Source of the DNA: Phoronis australis
Lineage: Eukaryota; Phoronida; Phoronidae
Assembly (NCBI GenBank): GCA_002633005.1
Contig: NMRA01000023.1
Coordinates: forward strand, 116,580 to 180,579
Length of the DNA stretch: 64,000 nt
Reading direction: 5' to 3'
The notes below the pieces were generated by a model that did no database searches, had not been told where the DNA came from, and was given only the letters and a program-made list of their open reading frames with translations. Made by a program: the position numbers and the translations under genes. Positions 23,277-33,330 of the stretch are shown piece by piece. How positions within the stretch are numbered: the stretch's first letter is position 1; each line of letters begins with the position of its first letter.

Positions 23277-24632
23277 CAATGGGGCTATTCATAGAATTCT
23301 CCTCGCGGTGTCGCTGCTGTACTGAATTTCGCATGCGTCGCTCTCTGCATAAAAACGCCTGGTAAAAAGACGGATTGTTATCAAAGTACGTCGTCGCGCA
23401 AAACCCTATTATTGCTATTTTCCCTGGTGCAAGTCTTCGACAGGTGGTCACAAATTACCAAAAGACCTAAGGTTACTACATTCGTGGAGCATTGTGGTCA
23501 AAAGGGTCAACCAACTGACAAAAAGTGTGTGGATGCCGAAGCCCCTTTGGGAGACTTGGTAAGTTTTTAGCAATCAAGTTTCTATCGACATCGTTCGGTG
23601 ATGTTATCCCCACCAGTTACCCCACTGAATAACGGGTTTATTGAATGGAACTACGTGATTCTTTTCGGAAACTCATCCAGGACTCGGATGCCGGGTAGGC
23701 TAGCAGCACATATTCACATAATTATTGTCCTCCAGGGGTGGGAATGCGCCCAATATAAGAGGTGTATGGTGCGTGACTCTCAGAATTCAAGGGTGACTTT
23801 TTCACAGCAGTTTCTCTTCAAAGCTATGCTATGTCGAATAAAATTCTCTAGACGAGTGAGTTTCCTTATTTTATAGCGGACCCCACTCCAATGACTACCA
23901 GATTAGTTACCGAATTAACATGAATAAGCTTGTCAGTAAACATCAGAGCATTGCATTGGATTAAAAATTGACACCTAGAATGAATTTTACTTGTTGAGGT
24001 CAGATGCACATTTTAGGTTTAGTGAAAATACACATTATTAAACACTTTCAGCCTGTAACACATAGTTTAATTAAGATCTTAAATAAGACTTGGGTACAAA
24101 TATTATTAGTTTCTACATATAAACATGAAGATGAAACGTCAAGTATGTTCTGCCTAACTGGAGTAGTTTTGTCTTTTGTTTTCTTTTATAATTTGCTAAT
24201 ATTTCTCTGACTATTCTGTTACAGGTGAGAGAAAACGACTGAAACCAACCGCCTGACCGTTTATTTTGCCTTTGGACAAAGTGAAAAGCAATCCTTCAGC
24301 AATAACCTGAGAGAATTGAACTTAATTCAGAAATTCAGCCCTTGATATGCCTGATTATGGACTCCATTGCGTGCGAAAATTACAATTGTTTTTAACAATG
24401 TTGTTTCTTTATATGCTTTTCTTGCATGTGGAACTTCTTAAGAATGCTCTAAAATTAATTACACACAAAAAATCAAATGAAAACAAAGGGAATACTTCAT
24501 TTAGATCGCTGCACATTTCTAGAGGTCAACAGGAAAACGACAATTCACAAGCGTAATCGCTAATCATTTCAGCTTTATAAAGAATAAGCACAACTGCACT
24601 GTATGGGGCTTTAAAACTGATGTGGGACTTTC
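23277..24632 (-). mobile_element. TIR element, inverted and truncated copy C
   Basis: The copy starts AATGGGGCTATTC at 23277 and then follows, in reverse complement, the right-hand part of copy A (20186 back to about 18690). Shared blocks include CGCGGTGTCGCTG, TACGTCGTC, TGACTTTTTCACAGCAG and GTATGGGGCTTTAAAACTGA. Similarity stops at about 24632, and the expected other end was not found, so the copy is truncated. The left junction (...AAGTATTCC then AATGGGG) falls in sequence that is uninterrupted in copy B (ATATTCCAAATTTTCG at about 61446). Confidence 0.8.
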
Positions 24633-25137
24633 AGTCAACGATTGACTCTACTGCAGGAGCGTAATCGTGCTAATGTGCACCTAAATTGTTCGAATTTTCC
24701 TTGATATAGTTTTTTATCGTACAGTGTGTCTAAATGATCTTTGCAAGACATACGCACCATGTCGTGTTCATGACTGCACGGAGTGCTGTGTTCAGCAGTC
24801 TTCAGGTCACTCAGTGCAAACTTTATGCAATGACCTGCACACTGATTGTCCTCCGTTATATGGAAACCACATTCACATTTTAGGTATCGTTTTGTATTAA
24901 CGTACTCTCTTCCTAAGTGCAGTAGAACAAGGCCATTGGCAACCGCTTGTGGATTAATTTACGTAACAACGATAGCGCGCTCACCATGCGCTATAATTCA
25001 GATCACGTTCTCACGCCACTTTCTCTTTTTAATCAGCAGACTTTAGCCAGAGCAGACTTGCGTTTACGAATATCTTATGGGAAAGCCATTGAGCGACGTA
25101 ATATGATAATGAAATGTGTATAAAGCGCTAAGATACA

Positions 25138-25214
25138 TCTCTTGCCACAGCTCGTGGCGGGTCGGGGGAATGTGGGTCGAGGGTGTCGTGGGCCGAGGTG
25201 GTTTTAGAACAATC
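25138..25214 (+). repeat. G-rich GGGTCGAGGG dispersed repeat, copy 1
   Basis: The copy begins TCTCTTGCCACAG and ends GGTTTTAGAACAATC, with a G-rich core of GGGTCGAGGG-type words. The same edges are found at 41033-41112 (inverted), 47077-47170 (inverted) and 52711-52794. The G runs could form a quadruplex. Confidence 0.75.
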
Positions 25215-25686
25215 GTGGGGAGAATCATAAATTTAGGTAGAGGCTACAGTTACGAACACAAGGCTACAGTGTCTTTTGTCATTGAGAGCTTTTTATTAAA
25301 AATGACTGGTTCTTATTAAAATGACCTACACTGTATGCAAAACTTGGTGGCGCACCATAGGGCACACCACTTTTTTCAGTGATGCGCCGCCCATGAAAAG
25401 TGAATTATTAGAGGAAACAAACACTTTGTTTATTTCATGCCTGCTTCATTGGGGTATTACGCATCCAAGTAAATATTTTAAGCAGTGGATAAGTATATTT
25501 TTCTCTAAGAAGATCTTTTAAATCAAAAAATGAATTTGTTTTAGTAATAATTGTTTTGCTTCAGGTTTGCAGTTTGCCTAGAACTTAATTAAAGTCACCT
25601 CAAGTAATATTTTGTTCGTTATCGAAACTTCCCATTGTCTTAAATATGTTTACAAAACAATTGGATTGTCACTACTGGGTCCATAA

Positions 25687-25842
25687 CAGTGCTGTAGTGG
25701 AGCGTAGGAGCACGTAGGCGCAGCAAACCACCTTTTGGCAATCGAATGTAGAGCCTACACGCCGTAAGTTACGTTCAGTGCTCAAGGTAATACGGTGAGC
25801 TTTGGGCGCCTACTTACGTCTGATTTTACTACTACAGCACTG
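25687..25842. mobile_element. MITE with CAGTGCTGTAGT termini, 156 bp
   Basis: The left tip is CAGTGCTGTAGTGG and the right tip is CTACTACAGCACTG. Inside are GCACGTAGGCGCAGC and GGGCGCCTACTTACGTC. Both ends match the longer element at 37028-37767 in opposite orientation. Beyond the tips the flanks GGGTCC and GGACCC are themselves inverted, suggesting nesting in or beside the following MITE. Confidence 0.75.
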
Positions 25843-26095
25843 GGACCCGTTCCAACAAAACTGTCTTAGCTAAGACAAATCTTAAATTTTAGTAAATTTT
25901 AAAATAAAGTTAATAATGTCTCAAAACCAAGTTAAAAAACAGATCTCAAGTTTGACTTAAGTGTTTGACGTTAATTTTGTCTTAATTTTGAATAACTTAA
26001 CGAGTGTGGAAGTTTCAAATTTTGGAAGTTAAGGCAAATTTTAAACTTAAGACAAAAATGAACTTAAGTCAGTTTCTTGGAACAGGCAGCTGGTC
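25843..26095. mobile_element. Palindromic MITE, about 250 bp
   Basis: The left end GGGACCCGTTCCAACAAAAC and the right end GTTTCTTGGAACAGG...TGGTCC form an imperfect long terminal inverted repeat. The interior is full of AACTTAAG and GTCTTAA words in both directions, so most of the element could fold. There is no coding sequence. Target-site duplication is not resolved. Confidence 0.65.
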
Positions 26096-26646
26096 CATAA
26101 AAATTGACAAGGGTAGTTCTCTTTCAACTTCAATGTGTAAAATTTTGAAGTTAACGTTTTGGTCACTTCAGTACTAATGAACATAATGTCAAACTTTTTA
26201 TTCAACAACACAACCACTCCACTTGCATCACTGTTGTAAGAACTAAAGAAGTGAGCATTTCCCCCACTAAGTTCAAGTTCTTTTAGAAAGTGAGCTTCTT
26301 ACAGACAGTAGATATAGAAGTGTTTTCCTCCAATACTCCAGGAACTCTAACCTCTTATTTGGGTTTCCAATTCTATAAAAAACTTTTTCGCCAATGGGTT
26401 CCCAAATAGATGACAATGCATAGAATATACTATTCGATTCCCTTTAATGTACACTAGACTCACCATGAAGGTGATTGCTACTGTATACATTCATGTTCTA
26501 CAACGTACATGTTGGTACCAGTGGTTATTATATCGAGATTCGTGATGTCCAAAAGCATTTGAACGAGGTCGAATCCTTTTTTAACCCTGTAACGAGCTAC
26601 GTTTTGTTAAAAATGCACATAATTTGTAATGTCTCTACTTTTTAAG
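26096..26646. other. Non-coding end of intron 2
   Basis: Short inverted words (AAGTGAGC / GCTCACTT-like at about 26250-26300) and AT-rich sequence lead to a T-rich acceptor (CTACTTTTTAAG) at 26646. Nothing else is recognised. Confidence 0.4.
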
Positions 26647-27239
26647 GCACCGGATATACGGGACATTTATTGGTGAGACCAAGAAACACCCAGAAGAGTT
26701 TCATGGTCTTTTGTGACAGCGGTTGGACAGTTATTCAGCGCAGGTTCGACGGAAGTTTGGATTTCTACAAAACATGGGTGGACTACAAAGTTGGTTTTGG
26801 GGAACTGAACGGTGAAATGTGGCTCGGCAATGACAAGATTCATTACATCACTCAGCAGGCTCTATACAAAATAAAGTGCATTATGACGTCTTGGGATGAT
26901 AGTCAATTAATATGTGAGCATAATGTTTTTGCAATTGCCAATGAGACCGAGAAGTACAAGATGACTGTGTCAGCTGTGTCGCAGGTACAAGGTGCACCGC
27001 TATGCATTGATTATATTAACGGCGTAATGTTCTCCACCATCGACTCGAAAAATTCTGGAAAACGTAAGAATTGCCCTCGCGATAGTCACGGTGGTTGGTG
27101 GTACGTTAATTGTGGCCCCTTCCTCCTCAATAGCCTCTACCCCCACCACGGTAATTGTTCTTTGAGCCATTTTAGCTGGTGTATGAGGGTAAAAGATATA
27201 TTGTTAAAGGGCTCAGTCATGCAAATAAAGAAGGTTTGA
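26647..27239 (+). CDS. PAN-FReD gene A, exon 3: fibrinogen C-terminal domain
   Basis: Entered after AAG at 26646 in phase 1, this exon completes exon 2 as ...DCSDPGTGYTGHLLVRP. It then gives an almost full fibrinogen C-terminal domain: FCDSGWTVIQRRFDGSLDFY, then GFGELNGEMWLGNDKIH, and near the end NCPRDSHGGWWYVNC. The joined CDS is 903 bases, or 300 residues. FReD proteins of invertebrates are secreted lectin-like recognition molecules. The usual calcium loop (DxDND before NC) reads DSKNS here, so calcium binding may be lost; FReD3 keeps DSDND. The stop comes right after MQIKKV, about 20 codons earlier than in FReD3. An AATAAA lies far downstream at 27786. The exact ligand is unknown. Confidence 0.85.
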
Positions 27240-27934
27240 AGAGCTTTCAATCATTGGAGGAAACATGCATAGACACTAGAGGAATTGAAATTTAGAACCA
27301 CTCTTAACCCTTATGCTGCTGAGCCTCTATTCAGATTACTTTCCCTGTGTGCTGAGCTAAATAGGTCACTACTACTGTTGTACACTAAGAAGGTCACCCA
27401 GACTAATGACCTAACAATTTTAATTTGGAAATTTGAAGAGGAAATGTTAATTTCATAGACAAGAAGCCGACACAAAAGTTGTCCAGAATTTAATGGTAAA
27501 TGAAAATCTCCATCATAGCCTTAGTGGAAGTAAACTGACCCACTGTCATCCTCTCACGTCTGGTTTCAGTCATATAATGAAACTATTTGTCTACACTTAC
27601 ATAAACCTGCTAACACCTCCCAAACTAGTAATTACAGCCATGTGGTTTAAATCAGAGAAATGTATAGGAAATTGTGACATGTGGAATGCGCATGCTCACA
27701 TATCTAAACAACATTCCAGGGCTCTTACAATTTCTAAACGAAAATCGCATGTCTCCTGGGGTGAGTTCGCTCTCCTAACTCACGAAATAAATGACTTATT
27801 TACAATGCTAAAAGCGTTTTTGGACAAATATTCTAAGAACACACATGAAAGCTGCTTGCATTTGGCTTTGGAGATATGTTTAAGATCTCAAAAGCTTGTG
27901 ATTGTTACTGACTGAATCTGTTTAAAAACACCAG
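27240..27934. repeat. Downstream half of the FReD duplication unit, copy 1
   Basis: This stretch aligns with 28524-29225 almost throughout, with small indels. The short frame at 27493-27915 matches the one at 28869-29174 only because the DNA is duplicated. The unit ends AAAAACACCAG at 27934 and is followed by n. It may hold the 3' UTR of gene A; the candidate AATAAA is at 27786. Confidence 0.75.
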
Positions 27935-27935
27935 N

Positions 27936-28523
27936 GGATATACGGGACATTTATTGGTGAGACCAAGAAACACCCAGAAGAGTTTCATGGTCTTTTGTGA
28001 CAGCGGTTGGACAGTTATTCAGCGCAGGTTCGACGGAAGTTTGGATTTCTACAAAACATGGGAGGACTACAAAGTTGGTTTTGGGGAATTGGACGGCGAA
28101 ATGTGGCTCGGCAATGACAAGATTCATTACATCACTCAGCAGGCTCTATACAAAATAAAGTGCATAATGACGTCTTGGGATGACAGTCAATTAATATGTG
28201 AGCACAATGTTTTTGCAATTGCCAATGAGACCGAGAAGTACAAGATGACTGTGTCAGCTGTGTCGCAGGTGAAAGGTGCACCGCTATGCATTGATTATAT
28301 TAACGGCGTAATGTTCTCCACCATCGACTCGAAAAATTCTGGAAGACGTAAGAATTGCCCTCGCGATAGTCACGGTGGTTGGTGGTACGTTAATTGTGGC
28401 CCTTTCCTCCTCAATAGCCTCTACCCCCACCACGGTAATTGTTCTTTGAGCCATTTTAGCTGGTGTATGAGGGTAAAAGATATATTGTTAAAGGGCTCAG
28501 TCATGCAAATAAAGAGGGTTTGA
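27936..28523 (+). CDS. FReD exon, second copy (start lost at an assembly join)
   Basis: This exon is almost identical to 26652-27239, from GGATATACGGG to the same early stop. Only a few residues differ: WEDY for WVDY, ELDGE for ELNGE, QVKGA for QVQGA, GRRKN for GKRKN and IKRV for IKKV. The acceptor and first five bases are replaced by the n at 27935. No PAN or linker exon lies between the two FReD exons. It could be a second FReD exon used by a neighbouring gene, an alternative last exon of gene A, or the other allele of the same exon wrongly placed in series; I favour the last. The DSKNS calcium-loop change is shared. Confidence 0.6.
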   Translation, partial: GYTGHLLVRPRNTQKSFMVFCDSGWTVIQRRFDGSLDFYKTWEDYKVGFGELDGEMWLGNDKIHYITQQALYKIKCIMTSWDDSQLICEHNVFAIANETEKYKMTVSAVSQVKGAPLCIDYINGVMFSTIDSKNSGRRKNCPRDSHGGWWYVNCGPFLLNSLYPHHGNCSLSHFSWCMRVKDILLKGSVMQIKRV

Positions 28524-29225
28524 AGAGCTTCCAATCATTGGAGGAAACATGCACAGACGCTAGAGGAATTGAAATTTAGAACCACTCTTAACCCTTATCC
28601 TGCTGAGCCTCTATTCAGATTACTTTCCCTGTGTGCTGAGCTAAATAGGTCACTACTACTGCTGTACACTAAGCTGTTATGACGGTCACCCAGACTAATG
28701 ACCTAACAATTTTAATTTGGAAATTTGAAGAGAAAATGTTAATTTCATAGACAAGGAGCCGACATAAAAGTTGTCCAGAATTCAAAGGGAAATGAAAATC
28801 TCCATCATAGCCTTAGTGAAAGTAAACAGACCCACTGTCATCCTCTCACGTCTGGTTTCAGCCATATAATGAAACTATGTGTCTATATTTACATAAACCG
28901 CCCAACAAATCCCAAACTACTAATCACGGCCATATGGTTTAAATCAGAGAAATGTCGAGGAAATTGTGACATGTGGAATGCGCATGCTCACATATCTAAA
29001 CAACATTCCAGGGCTCTTACAATTTCTAAACGAAAATCACATGTGTCCTGGGGTGAGAGCACTCTCCTAACTCACGAAATAAATGACTTATTAACCATGC
29101 TAAAAGCGTTTTTGATAAATATTCCAAGAACACACATGAAAGCTGCTTGCATTTGGCTTTGGAGATATTTTTAAGATCTCAAAAGCTTGTAATTGTTACT
29201 GATTGAATCTGCTTAAAAACACCAG
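28524..29225. repeat. Downstream half of the FReD duplication unit, copy 2
   Basis: This is the partner of 27240-27934, ending AAAAACACCAG and then continuing into unique sequence (ACACGCCGAACC). That unique continuation is what would be expected after the true single-copy unit. Confidence 0.75.
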
Positions 29226-30824
29226 ACACGCCGAACCTTTTTCTGAAAATTATTTTTATAGAAACAACAGGACTCTAACCCTGGGTAAAGTTCAGTTTAC
29301 GCTGAGACCAACGCTAGGACCTACCTAATTAAAGCAAACCTTCGAGGGATTACATAAGACCTTGCCGTGTATTTTAAAGGAGAACACGTGGCATGGCCAT
29401 ATTTCAATCGACAGCTACTGAACTCTATCCTGGAATGCTGACTCCAGCACGAGACCAACGTCTTCTATTATTAGAGCTTGCGACCCCGAGACTAGCCGCG
29501 AGAGTTTGCACTGTAAATTTCCGGCTGTCTGCTAAATGAGTGTTGATCGAGTGTTGTAGTTATCAAATCAAGCTTAATTTCGTTAGTTCATTTTCATTTT
29601 GACATTTTTGTTCATCAAATGAGACTGTTGACCTACGGTTCTAGACAACAATGGATTTGTCGGCAAACTGAGTAAACAAACCCGACAATTACAATTTGGT
29701 CATTTCTTATACGCACCGACTCGTGGCCATGACTAGATAACAGGAATAATCTGATCTCTGATATCTTTTCATGTCCAATCTTAGAACTATTTCGACATCT
29801 CAAACTGTATTTTAGAAGTAATTCAACAAGTTATTTTTATGTTAAAACCATGTCAAATGATATTTGCTTTCTTATTGTTTGTTCTGCAAAGTTTAGACCC
29901 TACTAGAGGGTTGGTTTACTTGAATTTTGAAAAGCTACTCGTATTTCCGTCAAATCCTCCCCCTCCCTCACCCTCATCCTCTCCCTTCCTCTCCCTCTAG
30001 CTCTTCCCCTCTCACACTCTCTTGTTGTTGCAACTGTTCCTATAATAAATAATTTGTGAAATAAATGTTCACCCGTTGCCGTGATACTTTCTTGTTAATT
30101 CGACTTATGAGTAGCGAATATTAACTGCGGTGTTTTCCTTTGCCCGTGAAATAAAATTTTAAGACGAAGGTTTACGTTGTAAAAATCCAACCTCAAAATT
30201 TCGTGTTGCTGACAGCATACATTGTACTTGCCATTTACCCCACACTCTGAAATTTGTCCCGCCATCCCGCCACACGATCAAAATGTTGCGCTTTTTGACA
30301 CACGGCGACTCTGATATGTTTTCATATGCTACCGTTCGACTAAGAAGAAAAGAACGGGACGTTCCTCGGATTTTTGGGGGGTATCCGCAATTTCCCTTTC
30401 GACATAAAAATCAAAGAACGGCTTCGTTCGCTTTTGGTTGTATCGTTTCCTGTTCAGCAAAGAAACCAGTTTGGACGTGTTTTGTGTGTTTGGAATAGCC
30501 CAAACGTTCCGCTTTAGTTGTCTCTTTTTTATGAATATTGTTATTTCCCAGAGTCGAAATCAAGTCCTTTAGTAGCATAACTGCTTCAATGTCTCTTGAT
30601 AATGGTAACACGCATTGCTTGTATCAGACTACTAACCTTTACTAATGAAATGAGTTTATAAGAAAAGTCCAACACCTCAACCTTTCTAATGATCTGTCCA
30701 CAGTAGGCCTACATTCCAAGCCTGCGCAATGGAAGTTTCCCCGTTTTTATCTATTGAATAAGAAAGCCTTTACTTGCAAAATTTGGATAGATACTTTCAG
30801 TAATTCATCTATCACGTATATTTA
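29226..30824. other. Non-coding; polypyrimidine tract at 29956-30024
   Basis: No gene is recognised. A C/T-rich run of about 70 bases (CCTCCCCCTCCCTCACCCTC...) lies at 29956-30024. The small frame at 30283-30498 has no known domain. Confidence 0.45.
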
Positions 30825-32486
30825 TCAAAGGAGCACGCCACCAAAAAACAACCTAATTTTCATCAATTTAGATCGAGTAGTTCTAATTCATAAGGACACG
30901 TACGGTTGCGTTACCTGACACCTGACGGCAGACGGTGTTGAAATTATCCAATGACGTCATCGGTTTCACACGCAGTCTGTTCAGCAGTTCACAACATGGG
31001 TCACTGGTGTCAGTTTATCGCTTGAAGTAATCGTTTAACACCAATAAATCATCAAACATCGATATGAAACCATGAAAATACACCGACTTCTTATTAAAAC
31101 GTGTTTTTTATTTCGGTCTTACAGATTTATTGGTATTTGGACACACCGTAGCCTACAAAGTTCGGCAGGCCAATAAGGTGCGTAGCAGGAGTTTGGGGTC
31201 TGTAGGGAGATAATTTTGAAGTATTTTCCGTGAGATACTGACAGAAGAACCTAGATCTGTGTTGTTCAGACTCGTGATTTTTTTAGTTCTAAACACAAAA
31301 TGCTTGTTATCCTGGCCAGTGGCTCGGAGCCCGATCAGGCCCGTCGCAGCCGGCCGGATTGACTCGTTATCTCGGCCAGTGGCTTGGAAACTGATCAGAC
31401 ATCACGAACATAAACCAGCTAAAGTTCAGTGGAAAGTAAACTTCCAGTCAAGAAAATACTATAGTAGTGAGCCAAAGTAATGTGCACGTGATTATGTTGG
31501 TGAATTAGCCAAGAAACTGCAAAGCTACTTACTCGTCGGGTTCCGCTTTGGCCACAGCACCGTCAGGGCAGAAGTTGTACACTGACAATCATTATTTGAG
31601 TAATGTCAATGTAAATATAGATTAGCCTAACACCTGGCCGTGGGATGGAAATCGAGTTCTTTCACAACAGTTTCTGCCAGCAAACACTAAATTAGCATCA
31701 GCTCACACGCCCTCGGTGTCTCGTCAATTAGTTTTAATGCACCTAAATGCAGTGATTTATTCATTGCTGGCTTCTCAAATCATTTGCACTCACGAACACT
31801 CCACAGGCATTACAAATTGCATCTAATGAGACAGACTTTGTTTAAGTTTAATATAAGTATTGGTTAGGGTGAGAATAATTCATTTTGAAACAGAACGCTC
31901 AGTAATAAACGCCAGCAAGGCAACTCGCAATCCCGACTTAGGACCGTAGCTAGAGCTCATCAGTCCCGACTTCGTATGTGGATGGTTAAGTTTTAAGGGC
32001 TATCAATTCGAACAGGAATACGGTGATGAAGAAATACTAGAGAGGCGCCGTGAACAAGCTCAGACAACGGAACGTACATGTATGAAGTTATTTGGTAAGC
32101 CGGCATTCGTCAGGCACTCGGACGTCGGCAGGCCACAGACACGGAGATGTTTCACGGCCTCATACTTGCTATTTACACCGTATATTTCATTCTTCACTAC
32201 CATGAGCCACTTCCTAAGCATTTCGGACTCTCGAGGAAGTAAAAAACGATATACCCGCTTTCCTCGCAGCTGCTTTGTTCGGACAAGCGGGAATGATGCA
32301 CCGCAACATAACGGTATTCACTCTACATATGAACCACTGGCGTCGCTAGCGTAGCTTTTCACCTTCCTCACACGTTAACGCGACACCTCTTGGCAACTTA
32401 AGGTCGACCGTATGCGAGGCGATGTGGATGTAGACCGATTAAGACGGCAAAAAAGACTAATTAACTCGGGTGGCACCCTCCTTTAA
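30825..32486. mobile_element. TIR element with THAP exon, copy 1 (Kolobok-like, TTAA target)
   Basis: The element body is 30829-32482. The left tip is AGGAGCACGCCACC and the right tip is GGGTGGCACCCTCCT. It is flanked by TCAA on the left (30825-30828) and TTAA on the right (32483-32486), consistent with a TTAA duplication carrying one mutation. The whole element aligns with 42245-43930. Animal Kolobok transposons use TTAA targets and encode a THAP DNA-binding domain, which fits. No DDE transposase is visible, so it is a non-autonomous derivative. Confidence 0.75.
32100..32330 (-). pseudogene. THAP-domain exon, broken copy 1
   Basis: Reading the minus strand from about 32315, the sequence follows the THAP exon at 43424-43771, including the first Cys pair and KAGISFF. 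The loss of two bases near 32244-32246 shifts the frame, and further changes near the C-x2-H end remove the expected His. The DNA match to the other copy makes the identification firm even though the protein is broken. Confidence 0.65.
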
Positions 32487-32936
32487 TGTCCCTGCATTCT
32501 GAATTTTTAATGAAAAGGTGTGTCAAACGGCATGAAAAGTTCAATTAATATATAAAGATGTATACCTTTGAATGACATCTTGATTAATTTTCACATAAAC
32601 TGTGAGACATCCATATTCTAAAGTATTCTAAAGTCTATTTCTTGATAGAGTAGAAATCATTTGGATCACTAAAATTATTTACCTGTTGAATTAATTAGTC
32701 ATCACAATTTGTAATACCTTTGGAGTCTTCTTGAGTGTAAATGTTTTGAGAACCCAGCAACGAATGTATCATACTGCGTTACCGGCTTCAGATGCACTAA
32801 AACTAATTGACCGTGACCGCGGGGCACCCGAGACCGTGTGAGCGCATGCTAATTCAGTGTTTGCTAAAAGAACGGTGATGTGAACAAAATATTATTTTAT
32901 ATACTTTGGTAAGACGCTAAGGAAATCTTTATTATT

Positions 32937-32940
<4 letters not shown>
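32487..32940. other. AT-rich non-coding
   Basis: Nothing is recognised apart from a short exact reduplication of TATTCTAAAG near 32615-32635. Confidence 0.4.
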
Positions 32941-32943
<3 letters not shown>

Positions 32944-32981
<38 letters not shown>

Positions 32982-33010
32982 ATCCAATATATATATAAAT
33001 ATTTATATTG
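32944..33010. repeat. TA/ATATAT microsatellite
   Basis: An imperfect TA-rich tract directly before the minisatellite at 33105-33330. The open frame across it (Tyr/Ile repeats) is an artefact of the repeat. Confidence 0.9.
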
Positions 33011-33104
33011 GATATATATACACATGTTTATATGCAGATGTGGGGTCATTATGTGAAACCTTGAAGTGGGGTAAAATTTTGAGACCTTGTTCTGGGGTAT
33101 ATAT

Positions 33105-33320
33105 AAAATATATAGCCCGCAACTATGTATGCCCCATTGGGTATATGCCCCGGAACAATATACAGTGTATATCCCGCAACTATATATACCTCACTAGGTA
33201 TATGCCCCAGTACAATGTATAGCCCGCAAGTATATATGTCCCGTTAGGTGTATACAATATATATCCCGCAACTTTATATGTCCCATTAGATATATGCCCC
33301 ACTACATTACATATCCCGGT
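33105..33320. repeat. ATATAGCCCGCAACTATATATG minisatellite, about 4 units of 42-57 bp
   Basis: Units start at about 33111, 33168, 33218 and 33260. Each combines AT(A)(G/T)CCCGCAA(C/G)T with TATG(T/C)CCC(A/G)TTAG and TATGCCCC. Related words (GGGGCATTATATATACCCCAC and GCCCCGG) appear at 39248-39315, again beside a TA microsatellite. Confidence 0.75.
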
Positions 33321-33330
33321 TTTCCACTGT

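Larger units (their letters stand above)
23071..26646 (+). other. Intron 2 of gene A, loaded with mobile DNA
   Basis: The intron runs from GTAGGC to TTTTTAAG. It contains the inverted TIR-element copy (23277-24632), one copy of the G-rich dispersed repeat (25138-25214), a CAGTGCTGTAGT MITE (25687-25842) and a palindromic MITE (25843-26095). The stretch from 24633 to 25137 has nothing I recognise. Confidence 0.7.

Noticed and set aside
27493-27915. 140-codon frame repeated at 28869-29174
   Set aside because: The second copy is frameshifted and shorter; the similarity reflects the duplicated DNA unit, and no domain is seen.
32944-33222. Tyr/Ile-rich open frame
   Set aside because: It is produced entirely by a TA microsatellite and the adjoining minisatellite.
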